Shown in pieces: positions 38,770-50,879 of a stretch of 64,000 bases of DNA. A program made the translations under genes and the position numbers. Positions within the stretch are counted from its first letter, which is position 1. Every line of letters begins with the position of its first letter. The notes under the pieces were generated by a model that saw only the letters and a program-made list of their open reading frames with translations, searched no databases and was not told the DNA's origin. The stretch comes from Sacculina carcini (lineage: Eukaryota; Arthropoda; Thecostraca; Sacculinidae): NCBI GenBank assembly GCA_916048095.2, contig OU696572.1, forward strand, positions 7,467,454 through 7,531,453, read 5' to 3'.

Positions 38770-41500
38770 GATTTTGCTCGAGTAGAAGAGGCAAAACAAA
38801 GACTGGAGCTGAAACGTGAAAAAATTGTACAGGGGCTGATAATCAGATCAAAGTGTAACTGGCATGAACAAGGTGAAAAAAGCACAAAGTATTTTTTAAC
38901 ATTAGAAAAAAGAAACGCCATCAGAAAGTCAATAACATATTTGCATCACGAAGGGGAAAAAGTAAGTGAACAAGCTTTAATATTGAAATTGATGGGCGAC
39001 AAAATAAAGTTAACATACAAAGCAGCGGCGACAACACCAATAGATCCACGAGATATGCAAGCTTTACGAAAAATCACAAGGGAGCAAGCAGTTCGCTTAG
39101 AACAACAAATTACGCTCGAAGAACTCAAAGCCACAATGTCAAGAATGAAAAGCGGTAAATCACCAGGACCAAATGGTTTTACTATAGGTTTCTTTAAAAA
39201 ATTCTGGGACCCAATCGGCCATATCTTACTTAAAGCGTTCAAAGAAACACAGTTAAGAGGTGAATTAATACGATCACATAATGAGGCATCAATAACCATG
39301 ATTCCTAAGAGTGGTACCACGGGCCACCAGATTAAAGATTGGCGTCCAATCTCCTTATTGAACGTAGACTTCAAGATTTTATCAAGGGCGATTGCCGAAA
39401 GGATCAAACAAGTAATTCCAGGGTTGATCAGTCAAACACAAACTGCATATATCCGAGGGAGAAACATCGCTGAAAACTCCAGATTGGTATTTGACCTCAT
39501 CCACCATTGTCACAAAAACCAAATTGCGGCCGTAATCCTGGCAGCGGATTTCCAATCGGCATTTGATACAGTATCGTGGACGTATATGGAAAATATTCTA
39601 GAAGCACATAACTTTGGGCCTTTGTTTAGAAGTCTTATCAATTTATTCTATTTCAACAAGCGAAATTACTCCAGGATAGGCATGAACGGATATATAGGTG
39701 ATAAAATATTCCTAGAACGCGGAATTAAACAAGGTGATCCTATATCTGGCTATTTGTTCAACCTCGCAGTAGAATTAATTGCTGTCAGGCTTGCAAAAGC
39801 AAGTGACGTCCGAGGAATCAAAATACACGATCAATTTGAAATAAAAATATCACAATATGCTGACGATACTGTTCTATTTCTCGAAGGTGACGCCCAAAAT
39901 ATTGAAAATGCAACAAACGAACTGGTGAAATTTGCAGAGATGTCTTTCTCAAACTGAATCAAGCAAAAACCAAGCTGCTTGCCCTTGGTGGTTATGCTCC
40001 AGTTACCCCAACCGGAAGCAACAATTGGGTAGAAGAGCTGAAAATACTAGGAATACACTACACCGCGGACAATATGAGAATAAGAGAAAACTATACGAGA
40101 GTCATGAAAAGTGCAGAGTTAGAGCTGGCGATGTGGTGCAAGAGAAATTTGACGCCAATAGGAAGAATAACGATAATAAAAGCACTTATCATATCCAAAT
40201 TTGTGCATTTGTTCAATTCCATTCCAAGTTTAAGCAAGAAAAAACTGAAAAAATTGTCAAGTATTCTGTTCAAATTTGTATGGAACAATAAGACAGATAA
40301 AATTAAGCGGAGACAACTTATTCAGAACTACAGCGAAGACGGATTATGTATGATCGACATCGTAGCTTTCATGCGCAGCATAAAGGCTCGATGGATAAGT
40401 AAACTGGCGAACGAAACAGACGGACTCTGGACTAGCTTAGCTAGGCTAAGCATTCCAGACGTCGGCGATTTAGTGAATTACGGAACACAAAAATTGAAAA
40501 AAATTGAAAACAAAATAACAAACGAGTTTTGGAAGGACGTTATAATAGCCTGGCGATATTTTATCGAAAACTCCAGTCAGGAAGACAGCACCATCATCTG
40601 TGAAAGTTTATGGTACTCCGATTATACGAAATATAAAAGCCGTAAAATTCACAAATGGGATAACGCAGGAATTCGCTTTATAGGCGATATAATAAACACA
40701 GAAGAAGCAAGAGCTTTAACGCTTGAGGAAATGCAGAATAAATTCAATATAAAAATTGATTCTCTCAATTACACTGGCCTTCTAAAAGGAATTGATAAAA
40801 TAGAATCTGTACTGAAGCATTCGAGTCATTACATTCAACCCAACATTCCCTATCCAGGGTGGATGATAAGAAATACGAGAAAATTCAATCCATTTGCATA
40901 TAAAAACATGATTTCATATATAACGAATAATTCACAAGTGGAATTGGGGAGAACGAAAAAAAATGGATAGAAAATATTGGCCACTACAGAGCAGGAAGTA
41001 TAAACACCATTAAATCAGTGACAAATTCCACACACTTGCAATACTTCAACTACAAAATCACTCAAAGAATCATCCACACAAACAAAACCGCATATTTGAT
41101 CGGCATGACAAAATCACACACATGCACGTTCTGCAAAACACACACAGAAACGATATTGCACCTTTTCTGGAGCTGCCACGTTACAAGAAAATTTATACAA
41201 GAAATGAACACACACGTATTGGAGCCACTAGGTTTCCAAGTGAAAAACGAGAAAAAATGGTTTTTCCCGGTTGAAAGGAACTTAGAAACATTGATAATTA
41301 CTGTCGCGAAAAGATGCATTTATACTTCACGTTATATCGACGCGAAGCCGCATATAAAAGCACTAATAGTGTCAATTATGAACGAATACGAAATTGGTCA
41401 GACATGCCGCAAACAACTACCCGATAGAGCCAAGCATGAAATATGGAGGATATGGGAGCAGAAACAGAACGAGATAACGTGTCACTTCAATATATCGTAA
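38770..41500 (+). pseudogene. ORF2 reverse transcriptase and C-terminus of the Tx1-type LINE
   Basis: After the TAG the frame continues with CNWHEQGEKSTKYFLTLEKR, a Tx1/L1 hallmark. RT motifs: MKSGKSPGPNGFTIGFFKKF, DWRPISLLNVDFKILSRAIA, ILAADFQSAFDTVSW (A), ERGIKQGDPISGYLF (B), ISQYADDTVLFLEG (YADD). Breaks follow near 39945 and 40970. The C-terminal domain (41018-41500) has CTFCKTHTETILHLFWSC, the CxxC...HxxxxC knuckle-like motif of L1/Tx1 ORF2. The 3' UTR is 41501-42011 with no gene. Confidence 0.85.
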
Positions 41501-42011
41501 TAGTGGCGAGTCATGAAATACGAGCGGCAGAGTGACAAGCTTTGACGTGACGGACTCGCGTATATGATGATCTGTTCACTTGGATGATACCTGTAACGTC
41601 CGCACACCGGTATATGTGCAGTTGATGTTAAAGAATTTGGCGCGTTCTGTTGAAGAGTGGGCGCGCTCAATGGATCATTTTACACAATTTCTGGAGAATT
41701 TGTTGAATTGTCGTTCATTGTATAACTTGTACCGTACCGCTCATTGTATAGCTACAACGCAAACATTAGACACTATACGGGCAAACGTAATGCCGTCCAC
41801 TAGTGTGATTCACTGAAATGTTCCCGATGCGAGTAGTTTGTGCTGGTGCCTCGATTGAGTTGTTTTGCGTTTCAATGTTTCAGCCAAAATGTACAGTGGT
41901 TGTTAAATTTACGGGTGCTAACTGAATTGATGGGTGTGTGTGTGCATGTAAAGGCAAAATGTATCTGTCTGTATTTATTATATGTGCGTGGTGATTGTCA
42001 ATACACTTCTG

Positions 42012-42025
42012 AAAAAAAAAAAAAA
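42012..42025 (+). repeat. Poly(A) tail of the Tx1-type LINE
   Basis: Fourteen As, of which the last two may belong to the TSD. They lie directly before the second copy of the target sequence. Confidence 0.85.
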
Positions 42026-42468
42026 CTCCCACCAACAAGCACACCACAAGCACCGCCCAAGCCAAGCCTCCCCAATTCTTAGTAACCCTGGTTATATATA
42101 TACCCACGAACACATGTTTTTGGCATCATATACCACAATCAATGCCAGCTGGCCAAACCGCTCGAACTACACAACCGGGACACAAGCTATTTCTAAACGC
42201 GATCTGACAGTACACAGGCGTGTTGCCTCGAGATGATCAGCCAAGTCAGACGTACAAATAAAAGGTCATTAATTACTGTCACACATACTTCACTCATGCC
42301 AAACATATCAGGCGCCGTGTAATACTGGCGTCGCTCTAACACATAAATTAGCCTAACGACAGCTGCACAAGCAAGCCGCGAAAGAACGCGAAAGTAAACT
42401 GAGAGAAAGAGAGAGAAAACCGAGTAGACTGATAGATAGAAAACTGGTCTGATTATAACTTTGTTATA
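42024..42468 (-). repeat. 3' LTR of errantivirus-2, inner part
   Basis: Continues the LTR after the LINE and ends GTTATA at 42468. It is close to 53046-53487 and more diverged from errantivirus-1 LTRs, with several substitutions and small indels. Confidence 0.85.
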
Positions 42469-43317
42469 TCACAGCTGCGAGGTCTTTTAAACGAATGTGA
42501 ACACTGGACACAATCACGGCCATCAAAGCCAACGGCTCTACTGAATCGTGATAGTTGCAATTATAGCAAACTGCTAGTCATTATTTGCAGAGTTTCCACA
42601 TCAGGGTAGGACTGAGGCATAATTCTGATCAGTGATTATACAGCGTCATTTCTCACCATACACACATACTCCATAAGTATGTGCATACAGCATTATGCGT
42701 CCGTAATAATCAACTGTCACAACGAGTCGACAGGGCCGTACATAACACAGGAACGTCCTGTGTCACCAGCCAATTACTGGTGAATTTTGGCACATTAACT
42801 GTCCTTTTTCGATGTTTGCCTCATCCCAATATTTTTGTGGTATCCCTACCGCATTAATAACTGACAGCTCCAGCATCCATTATTAGCCCAAAATACTCGA
42901 CAGCTTTACGAGTGATGTTTTAGAATTATTCAGACCAGTAATCTTTACATTTTCGCTGACAAATTATCAGCTATAACCCTAACTAGTCATTACAACCCAT
43001 TTGACCTAAATTTTCAAGTGTGTATATCAAAATACTTAAACATACAATTATACAATGAAATACAATTCTAGATTAGCGCATGTCTATGTCTATCGCATAC
43101 ATTAATCGCAACTAACACAGTAACTTAAAATCTAGAACAACACGAATCTATATCTCACAAATCTACATGAGAAACTAACTTAGTTGTAATTTACACACGG
43201 TTATGGACATAAGGTTACGGTTACCTGGCTATAAAATTAACACAATTAATTCTAACTAGATCAGCACATTATACATATAAAATGAGCGATATATCGTGTT
43301 AATAAAACCATTTATCG
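42469..43317 (-). other. 3' UTR of errantivirus-2
   Basis: Inverse of the errantivirus-1 3' UTR (29801-30584) over much of its length, with differences. No gene. Confidence 0.7.
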
Positions 43318-43640
43318 CCGACCACGAACGCGTCCACGGCTCGATCCAATCAGGCGGTGTTGAATCACATTAAGCAGAAGACGTATACCGGCAGGGTATA
43401 CTGTGTCGACTCTTAGTCCACGCGCTGCTTCACCAGTCATCCAGCTGCTGTCGTCCTTGTGTTCAAACACCTGGAGCACTTCGCTGTCAATAGCGTTGAT
43501 TTATATCCAACCGTCTTCCATGATTACTCGTCCCCATCTTTATCGCAGTTGTCTTTCAGGTTGATGGGTCAACCGCTGGTGTTGTCTCGGCTCGTGTTGA
43601 TGATGATTTCGGCAATGAATTATCTCAGTCCGCGAATTGT
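43318..43640 (-). pseudogene. Relic of the second 3' ORF in errantivirus-2
   Basis: On the minus strand phrases RWGRVIMEDGW and VYPAGIRLLLNVI with an Arg/Gly-rich end match the ORF at 29516-29800. At least one stop interrupts. No clear chromodomain is seen upstream; 43640-44050 is degenerate and I recognise nothing in it. Confidence 0.55.
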
Positions 43641-44049
43641 TTTCGTTTTCGTTATTAGTAGACTGTCAGCTCAGCACACGGTTGATCAGGTGGTTCAGCA
43701 CACTGTTGACTCAATCTCGCCTCTTCAGACCGAAAATTGGACAATTCTCGCCAGTGACTCATTGTTCTGTGTCGGTGTGGTAGCAGGATTGAGACAGGGA
43801 ATTGAATGAAAAACGCATGCAATGTCCACTTGGAAATACGAAACTAATTTACAACAAGGTAGGAAAACAGGTCTACATCCATGAGAGAAAAATAGACAAT
43901 TAATAGGAGCAATATCCAGAGCCGTTTTACTTGTAATCATTATGAAATATTATTGTATATATATATTTTGATTAAACCCAATTTCACTTTATTATTGTTA
44001 AGTTAACATATATTTTTCTAGTTTTAAGAATATATTTCTCACACCTACA

Positions 44050-44402
44050 GATTATTGTTGTTTCGTCTGTTGTAACTTTGAGTGCACACATACTTCTGTG
44101 TATATTCTCCATGATAATTACAATCTACTTTATTGGTTGTTAATTGATGTCGTAGCATACTTCTGTGTATGCCTCCAGTTTCAACTAACCGACTTAGTCA
44201 ACAAAGTAATTGCTTCAATAACTCAGCTTGTTTATTAAGTAGCATGTTAAATGCTTTCAACTAAATGTCTTATTTATTTTCACAGTTAGACGGTTGACAC
44301 AAGCCTTTTCTCTTGACACCATTTGTGCCTCGTACATTATCTTGTTTCTCAATATTAATCACATTCATATATCCATCAGTGAAGTCCATCAGACAGTATC
44401 AG
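44050..44402 (-). pseudogene. pol: Pol C-terminus and pol-env spacer relic of errantivirus-2
   Basis: The inverse of about 26830-27060 of errantivirus-1 is recognisable, including the CATAC...GTATG inverted repeat and the codons around the pol stop. Env is missing beside it. The BEL element cuts it at 44403, with TSD ATCAG at 44398-44402. Confidence 0.65.
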
Positions 44403-45207
44403 TGTCACGCTCCGCGCGTGTAGAACTGACGCTTTCAAGCGTCCAGCATATTGGCGCTAGAGACTCGGGGTTTCAACCTTTATTGACTCGCTCCACATAC
44501 ATACACACACGTGCATGTGAAATCAGACGAAGCAAATTATCCTCGACATCCAACAACGGGCAGAGTGAGGAGGAAGAACGTAGAAGGTAGAAGGTTTAAA
44601 CCTGCGTGCAAAATACAAAAATAGCAAGGCTAAACACACACAACGTATTTCTGTTTATACAATAATGAATATCCACGATCCAGAACGTTACATGCTAGCA
44701 GCAAGTAGAAACACAAGAAAAACATATAATATTATTGACATGCACTCACGCGTTCCGAGCGTCGCCAATCTTTCGGCTTAGCCGAGAAACAGAATCGTTC
44801 AGCACGAGCTGAGCATACACACCGAGTACTGAGCCCTACACATTATACACAATGGCTACCACTGGTTCACTTTGCCTCGAGGTCATTCACACCCGATCGA
44901 GACAAAGAGAGTCATCTTACAAGAAAGCATACATACGCGCATACATACAGGCACGCATCCCCGTGCACACAAGTGCAGACGTACATACACACGGGCACGC
45001 GTCTCCGTGTACACAAAGTGCATACGCGCATACAACGATGTGCAAACACTCTTCCAAGAGCATGCACATGCATACACACGCGCATGCATACAAATATGAA
45101 CGCATATGCATACATATATGCATACATATACGCATATATACATATATGCATACATATACGCAACCCACAATAAAATAAATTTCGCCTCGATAGATCGAAG
45201 CGAAACA
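44403..45207 (-). repeat. 3' LTR of the BEL/Pao element
   Basis: 805 bp, TGTCACGCTCC...AAGCGAAACA on the plus strand. It contains GCATACATACATATGCATAC-like simple repeats. Predicted ORFs across it (for example 44852-45178) occur identically in the other LTR and are not genes. Confidence 0.92.
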
Positions 45208-45375
45208 CTCCCCGCCGACAAATTATACATCGAGAATCAACGTATTCACGCCAAATATCGATTGAATATAGCAAGAACAACATATATCGAACATTAAACA
45301 TTCAGCATCAACATCGTAGCATCTATGCCCATACATCGACATACGATTCCTTACCCATACAATGACAGTAAACAA
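45208..45375 (-). other. 3' untranslated region and purine tract of the BEL/Pao element
   Basis: On the minus strand CGGCGGGGAG (45208-45217) abuts the LTR and is the probable polypurine tract. The remaining bases between it and the stop hold nothing recognisable. Confidence 0.7.
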
Positions 45376-48300
45376 TCATTCATCAATAGGAACAATGACA
45401 ATCAATCGTTGTATTGGTCTCACAACTTTTATACGTTTTAGATTATCGTCCTGTTCTTTGTGAGATAAAGTATACTCCACCTCTGCTTTTCTCACCTTCC
45501 CGCTTTCGTCGGGGTACACCTCAGTGACAATTGCCAATTTCCATGTTCCTCTCAGCATATTTACGTCCTGTATTAGGACGACGTCGCCAATCATGACGTT
45601 GCGCTTCTCCGTGTGCCATCTCTTTCTAATGAGCAACGAAGGGAAAAAATATCTGATCCATCTCTTCCAAAAATCATCTGTGATTTTTTGCACCAGATGA
45701 AATCTCATTCTGGGGTTGGGATGAGGATCCAATACGCCAGGAGGGACTTTGCGTGTTGTCCTCCCCAACAATAGATTATTCGGTGACAAATAATTGCCAT
45801 CACTCGGGTCAGTTGGTTTATGACCGATAGGACGCTCATTCAATAGGTTAGCAACTTCGAACATCACTGTTTGGAGTTCGGGGAAAGTTAGTATTTGCTG
45901 TCCAACTACGAAACTGAGAGCGCGTTTTACTGATTTGATTAATGCTTCAGCGCACCCATTGTACCATGGAGAGTCTGGAGGCGAAAATATCCACTGAATT
46001 TTCGTGTCATCTCCGAAGTCAGCAACATCATTTGATTTTATGGCTTCATGAACCTCTTTCAACTGTTTATCTGCAGCAGTTAACTGCGTGCCACAATCCG
46101 AATATATCTTGATCGGAAATCCCCTCAATGAAACGAATCTTCTCAACACCATGAGAAATCCGCTGGCAGAATAATCAGTTGCAAGATCGATATGCACTGC
46201 TCTACACAACATACACGTGAAAATTACACCGTACACTTTACCTCGGGATCTTTTATTGACCTCCCCTCGCGTAATGAAAGGCCCAAATAAATCAAGATTG
46301 ACATACGACCATGCTGGTGCCGGTTTTAATCTCTCAATAGGCAGGTCTGCCATTACTTGCGCTTCTGTTAATCCTCTCAGACGTTTGCATATCACGCAGG
46401 CGCGACAGATCCTTTTAGCTAGTTTGCTCACACCACATATCCAAAACTCAAGCCTCGATTTGGCTACCGTTGTACAAACTCCACAATGACTTAGAGTGTG
46501 CACATAGTTCACGTACAACTCAGAAAATAGGTGATCAGATGACAACAGTGACAACATCTTATTGTCTGAACTACATGCCATGTGTTTCCTAGCTCGACCT
46601 CCAACCACAATAATCCCATTTTCCTCGCGGGGACACAAGTTTGCGTGTTTATGCATTACATCACCCATTTTTGCTTGCACAGATTTAACCCATAAAGCTT
46701 TAGCCTCTGTGATTAATGCTTGCGTTGGTAGTGACTTAGCATTAGCAAAAGATGGCTTTGTTCTCCGTTTGAAAACTGACAAAACACGAGCGGTTACTCT
46801 TAACAACTTGATATAACTGGAAAATCGATTCACAACGATACAGTTCTCAACACTGCTCGTCTGAACAGTAACCGTCATACAGTGTTTAATTCGTTCTGGC
46901 ATTTCACCTCTGTATGTTCTCCGCTTTGTTGGCCATTCACCTTTAGGCTGATAAACAAATTGTGGCCCATTTTGCCATACACTCTCGCTGTGGAGCTCTC
47001 TAGGCAGTTTGGGACGTGTAACCCAATCAGCAACGTTATTGTCGCCGTCTACCCAATACCACTGCTCTGGTTTTGTGAGGGATTGTATCTCTCCAATTCT
47101 CACAGCGACGAATGAATTGAATCCGTATGATTCCTTTTGTATCATAGCCCGCACTATTTCAGAGTCAGTTATCATGAAAACTTGAGAGAAAACAAAGCGC
47201 GTCTCATTTTCGATGAAGCTCTTTAGGCGAGCTGCTAGCACGGCCGCACACAACTCCAATCTCACAATAGTCTGAGCCTTCATAGGAGAAATTCGGTTTT
47301 TAGCCACAATCAAGCGACAAAACACGCCTGTCTCGGTCTGCCATCGAATATATGCACACGCACCGTAAGCGTCTGAGGACCCGTCACAAAATACGATCAA
47401 GTCTGCGTTACCAAGTGCATTGGCTGGTTTCAAGCTTCTGGGAAAACATAGATTTCGCATCTCTGAAACATCGGCGAAAAATGCATACCACATGCCATTC
47501 AGGGATGCATCAAATGGTTCATCCCATAAAAGTGGGTGCCCATTAGCTACAATGGATTTTCTCATGAGAATTTTCGCCCCAAGAGTGAACGGAGTCCCTA
47601 ATCCAAGAGGATCATAGATGGAATTCACCTGGGACAAAGCAATACGACGTGTAAGAATTTGCCCCGATCGGTTTTGTGAGTCCAACACATCGTCACTGAC
47701 ACACACATATTTGCAGTTTACATTAAATGTAAAAGCATCTTCATCTTTCATCCACTTAATTCCTAAAACCTTTTCTGCACTGCCCTCCTCGAGAAAATTC
47801 ACTTTGGAAGCACACTCGTTTTGTGATTCACCGACAGTCCATTTCTTTATTTCAAATCCTCCCTCCTTTAGGATTTCATCAACTTCGCCGGATACTTTTA
47901 CCGCTTCCGTCTTTGACGGGAAACTGTCCATTATGTCATCCACATAGATGTTCCTCAGAATGACCTGCGCAGCTTGATTAAGCTCTGGTGGGGCCATTTG
48001 AGCTGTTTTACGCAGAGCAGCTATTGCGATAGTGCCTGCCGGACGATCACCAAATGACACGCGTGTCATCACATATGTCGTGGGTTCGACGTCCTGCTGC
48101 ATTCTACGCCACAAAAAACGGTGTGTGTGCTGATCGCGCAGAGGTATTCTAATTGCGTGATACATCTTACTGATGTCGCCAATGAGAAAACATGGATTTT
48201 CTCTAAAGCGGATGATCACTCCCAACAGGTTATTAATTAGATCTGGACCCTTCGCCCAATAGTCATTCAGCACGTGCCCTTTAAAACTGGCCGAACTGTT

Positions 48301-50532
48301 AAAAACAATTCTACAGGGGGTGGTGCCCGAACACGGCTTTAGCACTGCGTGATGACCTATATAATGAATAGGACCCACGTAACTATTTAACTCATCAGAC
48401 GTACATACTCTTGCCACATCACGACTGACCATATCTTCAATTTGACTATCGTATAGTTGAGCTACATCCGGGGTTTTCATCAATCTTTTCTCCAGTGACT
48501 TTAGACACCCGAGTGCTACCACCTTGTTGTTTGGCAGGTCGTTGGGATCTTTTACCCATGGGTAACTCGCAACCCAGTGCCCCTCGAATTTTATGCCACT
48601 CTCGATAAGAGCTAACTCTCTCTCTTCCTTTAGGGTGTAATCTTTCCCACCCGCAGGACACTTTCCGCACCTGCAGCCCCCACATTTCGGAGTGCAGCTT
48701 ACGCCCATTGACTCAATATCAAAAAACTCTCTAACACTCAACAAAGCGTGATTGGATTGACATCTAATCTGCTCAACGTGCGACACATCTTCTCGAATGG
48801 TGGGATGTGTACCACCGAGACAGGAACCAAACACATTTCGCATGAGAAGCAAATTTCCCACTGCCCTGTGGGTCACGGGGTGTAAAGCAGCGTAATTGAA
48901 GCCTATTAGCACGTCGATCTCGCCGTAAGGACGGAACAGCAAATCGGGTGTACTCCCAAACAAGTTTCTTGCCTCAGCCATAACGCCGGAATCACATCTT
49001 ACAATCGCACTCGAAATTTTTTCGATACCGTAAACATCAAAATAATAGACTCCTCCATTCATGTCCCTGAGTGGCAAACAATATTTTTCGGAAGAAATGT
49101 TCTCCGTAATGCCCCCCACTTTGGTGATCTGCATTCGTGTTCTGACACCATTGAGATTTAGTCGTTTTGCTTGGTTGAATGTTATGAGACTGACTGTTGA
49201 GCCGCTATCCCACAACACATTAACTCGACTGTATTTTTGAGAAACAGTCGGCAATCTCATCACCTGCAGGAGACATGTGTTTTCACTGTGTGATTGATCG
49301 GAAGGATCACTCGAGACAGCCTGTGCAACTGTATGCACTTTGACATCAGTCATTTGAAACGCATCATGCAGCAATTCATGATGAGATTGTTCACAATTCT
49401 GAACGCTGCACTTAACCTTTCTCCTGCAATTTCGTGACAAGTGATTTAGGCCCAGACATGACAAACAGGCTTTCTTGTCTTTGACTAACCTTAGTCGATC
49501 ATCGGCTGTCATTTGCAGGAACCTTCTACAGTCGCTAACACCATGGGTGGTTGTGTTATGCAACCAGCAACGCTGTGGCTGAATATTTGGCCCATTGGTT
49601 CTTGCATTACTGACATGAATTGTCTCCCTGTTAGTCAACTGTGGAGCACTACGCAACTTGTGGGAATTATACTCGATTGCCCTTTTATGTTGTAGAATAA
49701 ATTTCAGAAGAGCTGGAAATTTGTCATACTTATTTACAGGAGAATCATCGCGAGTAATTTCAATTGCCCAGTTCGCCCTTAACTCTGAAGGTAATTTGGC
49801 TTCCAGAACGCTGACTGTGCTTGAATTGGAAATTTCGTTTTCGAGATTGGCTTTGCAAAGGTCATTATGCCCCCTCTCTATAATGTTAGCAAATTGCACA
49901 AAATCTTCAGGCTTTTTGATGTGGAATCTGCTGATTTCTGTAATGACATGTTCAACAAGCTTGCTTGGATCCCCAAATTCATTGTCCAATCTGTCCCACA
50001 TTGACTGCACATCATCTATGCTCCGAACGATATTTAGGGCATGCCCTCTCAAACAGGATCGTAACACATAGGCTGCGGAATCTCCTTGCAACTGTTTCAT
50101 TACATGACTGGTGAAGTCAGTCTTGAAACGCGGGTACTCCCTAATGCTACCCGAAAACACTGGCAGCGCCAAACGTGGCAGTTTCAACTGAACTTGATCA
50201 ATTTTTTCATCTTTGGGGGAACACTGAACAGTTCGAGCCTCACGTTCGCTAAACTGTATTACAGATCGTCTGATGTTATGGAATACGTCTTCCAGACTCG
50301 CTATCCATTCACTCTCGAGGTAATCATCGTATTCACTCAGTGAAATGACATAACTTTCGTGCTTGCTCTGCACTTCTGACCACAAACTTCTGAGGTCTTC
50401 AAACATTTCGTCAATTAACCTCAGTGAATCTTTACCTGTCTCACACTTCAGCTGCTCCTCAATCTTAGAAGCCAACCGAGTAAATCTGCCCTTGGAAATC
50501 GCTCTGCTTGTTTTCAAAGATCTTGCCTCCAT
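45376..50532 (-). CDS. BEL/Pao Gag-Pol polyprotein (1718 residues)
   Basis: A complete polyprotein with ATG at 50530-50532. Approximate order: gag-like coiled region (1-105) and DUF1759-type capsid region (LPRLALPVFSGSIREYPRFK, about 117); Cys/His knuckles (CLSCLGLNHLSRNC, about 350-390); protease with VLWDSGSTVSLI (about 444); a Cys cluster CGGCRCGKCPAGGKDYTLKE before RT, usual in this family; RT with LIGDISKMYHAI and NIYVDDIMDS (YVDD, about 860); RNase H with VFCDGSSDAYGAC (about 1047). Integrase follows, with a zinc finger (CRACVICKRL, about 1385) and a core with Asp in NLDLFGPF, Asp in YSDCGTQL and Glu in NGCAEALIKSVK. A DUF5641-like C-terminus ends with IGDVVLIQDVNMLRGTWKLA. Length is normal for BEL. 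No break is seen. Confidence 0.93.
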   Translation of the reverse strand: MEARSLKTSRAISKGRFTRLASKIEEQLKCETGKDSLRLIDEMFEDLRSLWSEVQSKHESYVISLSEYDDYLESEWIASLEDVFHNIRRSVIQFSEREARTVQCSPKDEKIDQVQLKLPRLALPVFSGSIREYPRFKTDFTSHVMKQLQGDSAAYVLRSCLRGHALNIVRSIDDVQSMWDRLDNEFGDPSKLVEHVITEISRFHIKKPEDFVQFANIIERGHNDLCKANLENEISNSSTVSVLEAKLPSELRANWAIEITRDDSPVNKYDKFPALLKFILQHKRAIEYNSHKLRSAPQLTNRETIHVSNARTNGPNIQPQRCWLHNTTTHGVSDCRRFLQMTADDRLRLVKDKKACLSCLGLNHLSRNCRRKVKCSVQNCEQSHHELLHDAFQMTDVKVHTVAQAVSSDPSDQSHSENTCLLQVMRLPTVSQKYSRVNVLWDSGSTVSLITFNQAKRLNLNGVRTRMQITKVGGITENISSEKYCLPLRDMNGGVYYFDVYGIEKISSAIVRCDSGVMAEARNLFGSTPDLLFRPYGEIDVLIGFNYAALHPVTHRAVGNLLLMRNVFGSCLGGTHPTIREDVSHVEQIRCQSNHALLSVREFFDIESMGVSCTPKCGGCRCGKCPAGGKDYTLKEERELALIESGIKFEGHWVASYPWVKDPNDLPNNKVVALGCLKSLEKRLMKTPDVAQLYDSQIEDMVSRDVARVCTSDELNSYVGPIHYIGHHAVLKPCSGTTPCRIVFNSSASFKGHVLNDYWAKGPDLINNLLGVIIRFRENPCFLIGDISKMYHAIRIPLRDQHTHRFLWRRMQQDVEPTTYVMTRVSFGDRPAGTIAIAALRKTAQMAPPELNQAAQVILRNIYVDDIMDSFPSKTEAVKVSGEVDEILKEGGFEIKKWTVGESQNECASKVNFLEEGSAEKVLGIKWMKDEDAFTFNVNCKYVCVSDDVLDSQNRSGQILTRRIALSQVNSIYDPLGLGTPFTLGAKILMRKSIVANGHPLLWDEPFDASLNGMWYAFFADVSEMRNLCFPRSLKPANALGNADLIVFCDGSSDAYGACAYIRWQTETGVFCRLIVAKNRISPMKAQTIVRLELCAAVLAARLKSFIENETRFVFSQVFMITDSEIVRAMIQKESYGFNSFVAVRIGEIQSLTKPEQWYWVDGDNNVADWVTRPKLPRELHSESVWQNGPQFVYQPKGEWPTKRRTYRGEMPERIKHCMTVTVQTSSVENCIVVNRFSSYIKLLRVTARVLSVFKRRTKPSFANAKSLPTQALITEAKALWVKSVQAKMGDVMHKHANLCPREENGIIVVGGRARKHMACSSDNKMLSLLSSDHLFSELYVNYVHTLSHCGVCTTVAKSRLEFWICGVSKLAKRICRACVICKRLRGLTEAQVMADLPIERLKPAPAWSYVNLDLFGPFITRGEVNKRSRGKVYGVIFTCMLCRAVHIDLATDYSASGFLMVLRRFVSLRGFPIKIYSDCGTQLTAADKQLKEVHEAIKSNDVADFGDDTKIQWIFSPPDSPWYNGCAEALIKSVKRALSFVVGQQILTFPELQTVMFEVANLLNERPIGHKPTDPSDGNYLSPNNLLLGRTTRKVPPGVLDPHPNPRMRFHLVQKITDDFWKRWIRYFFPSLLIRKRWHTEKRNVMIGDVVLIQDVNMLRGTWKLAIVTEVYPDESGKVRKAEVEYTLSHKEQDDNLKRIKVVRPIQRLIVIVPIDE

Positions 50533-50879
50533 AATTGCGAAATACTCATGAAAGTTGTGAGATCAGACAAGCATAAACAACAAACGAATAAATGTTAACC
50601 TAATATCACTTCCATAGCGATAATTCCTCTTTGAAATATACAAAGGTAAACGAGATGGTACACAAACAAAATATTTCACAATACCGAAACCCGAAGCGTA
50701 CGACACCGGATGAACAGATGCACCAAGATGAATTACACTCAGTCACCGCTGTCGAGCCGATATAGTCATGCCAGTCATCACGACCACCACAGCAATGTTG
50801 ACCGACAGCAACAGGACCACGTCCCCGGCCAGAGGATGACGCGTATAAATACCGCGCCCCAAGACGGATCGCGTTTAAA
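50533..50879 (-). other. 5' leader of the BEL/Pao element
   Basis: 347 bases between 5' LTR and ATG. The first bases after the LTR are TTTAAACGCGATCC on the minus strand; no canonical TGG-type primer site is visible there, so the primer tRNA is unclear. Confidence 0.6.

Larger units (their letters stand above)
35996..42023 (+). mobile_element. Tx1/L1-type LINE inserted in an LTR
   Basis: A 6.0-kb LINE with a 14-bp TSD (AACTCCCACCAACA, about two bases shared with the tail) and a run of As at 42012-42025. The uninterrupted LTR at 53046-53060 is the empty site. ORF1 is intact. ORF2 has a short first frame, endonuclease, RT and a Cys/His C-terminus with about four breaks. The TSD and tail show ordinary L1-style target-primed insertion, not strict site specificity. 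Confidence 0.88.

Noticed and set aside
43459..43809. 116-codon plus-strand ORF
   Set aside because: It is the antisense of the errantivirus-2 3' ORF relic and spacer.
44852..45178. ORFs of 60-130 codons in CATACA-type simple sequence
   Set aside because: They lie within an LTR and are repeated exactly at 51329-51655. Composition is dominated by His/Thr/Tyr or Cys/Val, and several frames of both strands are open at once.
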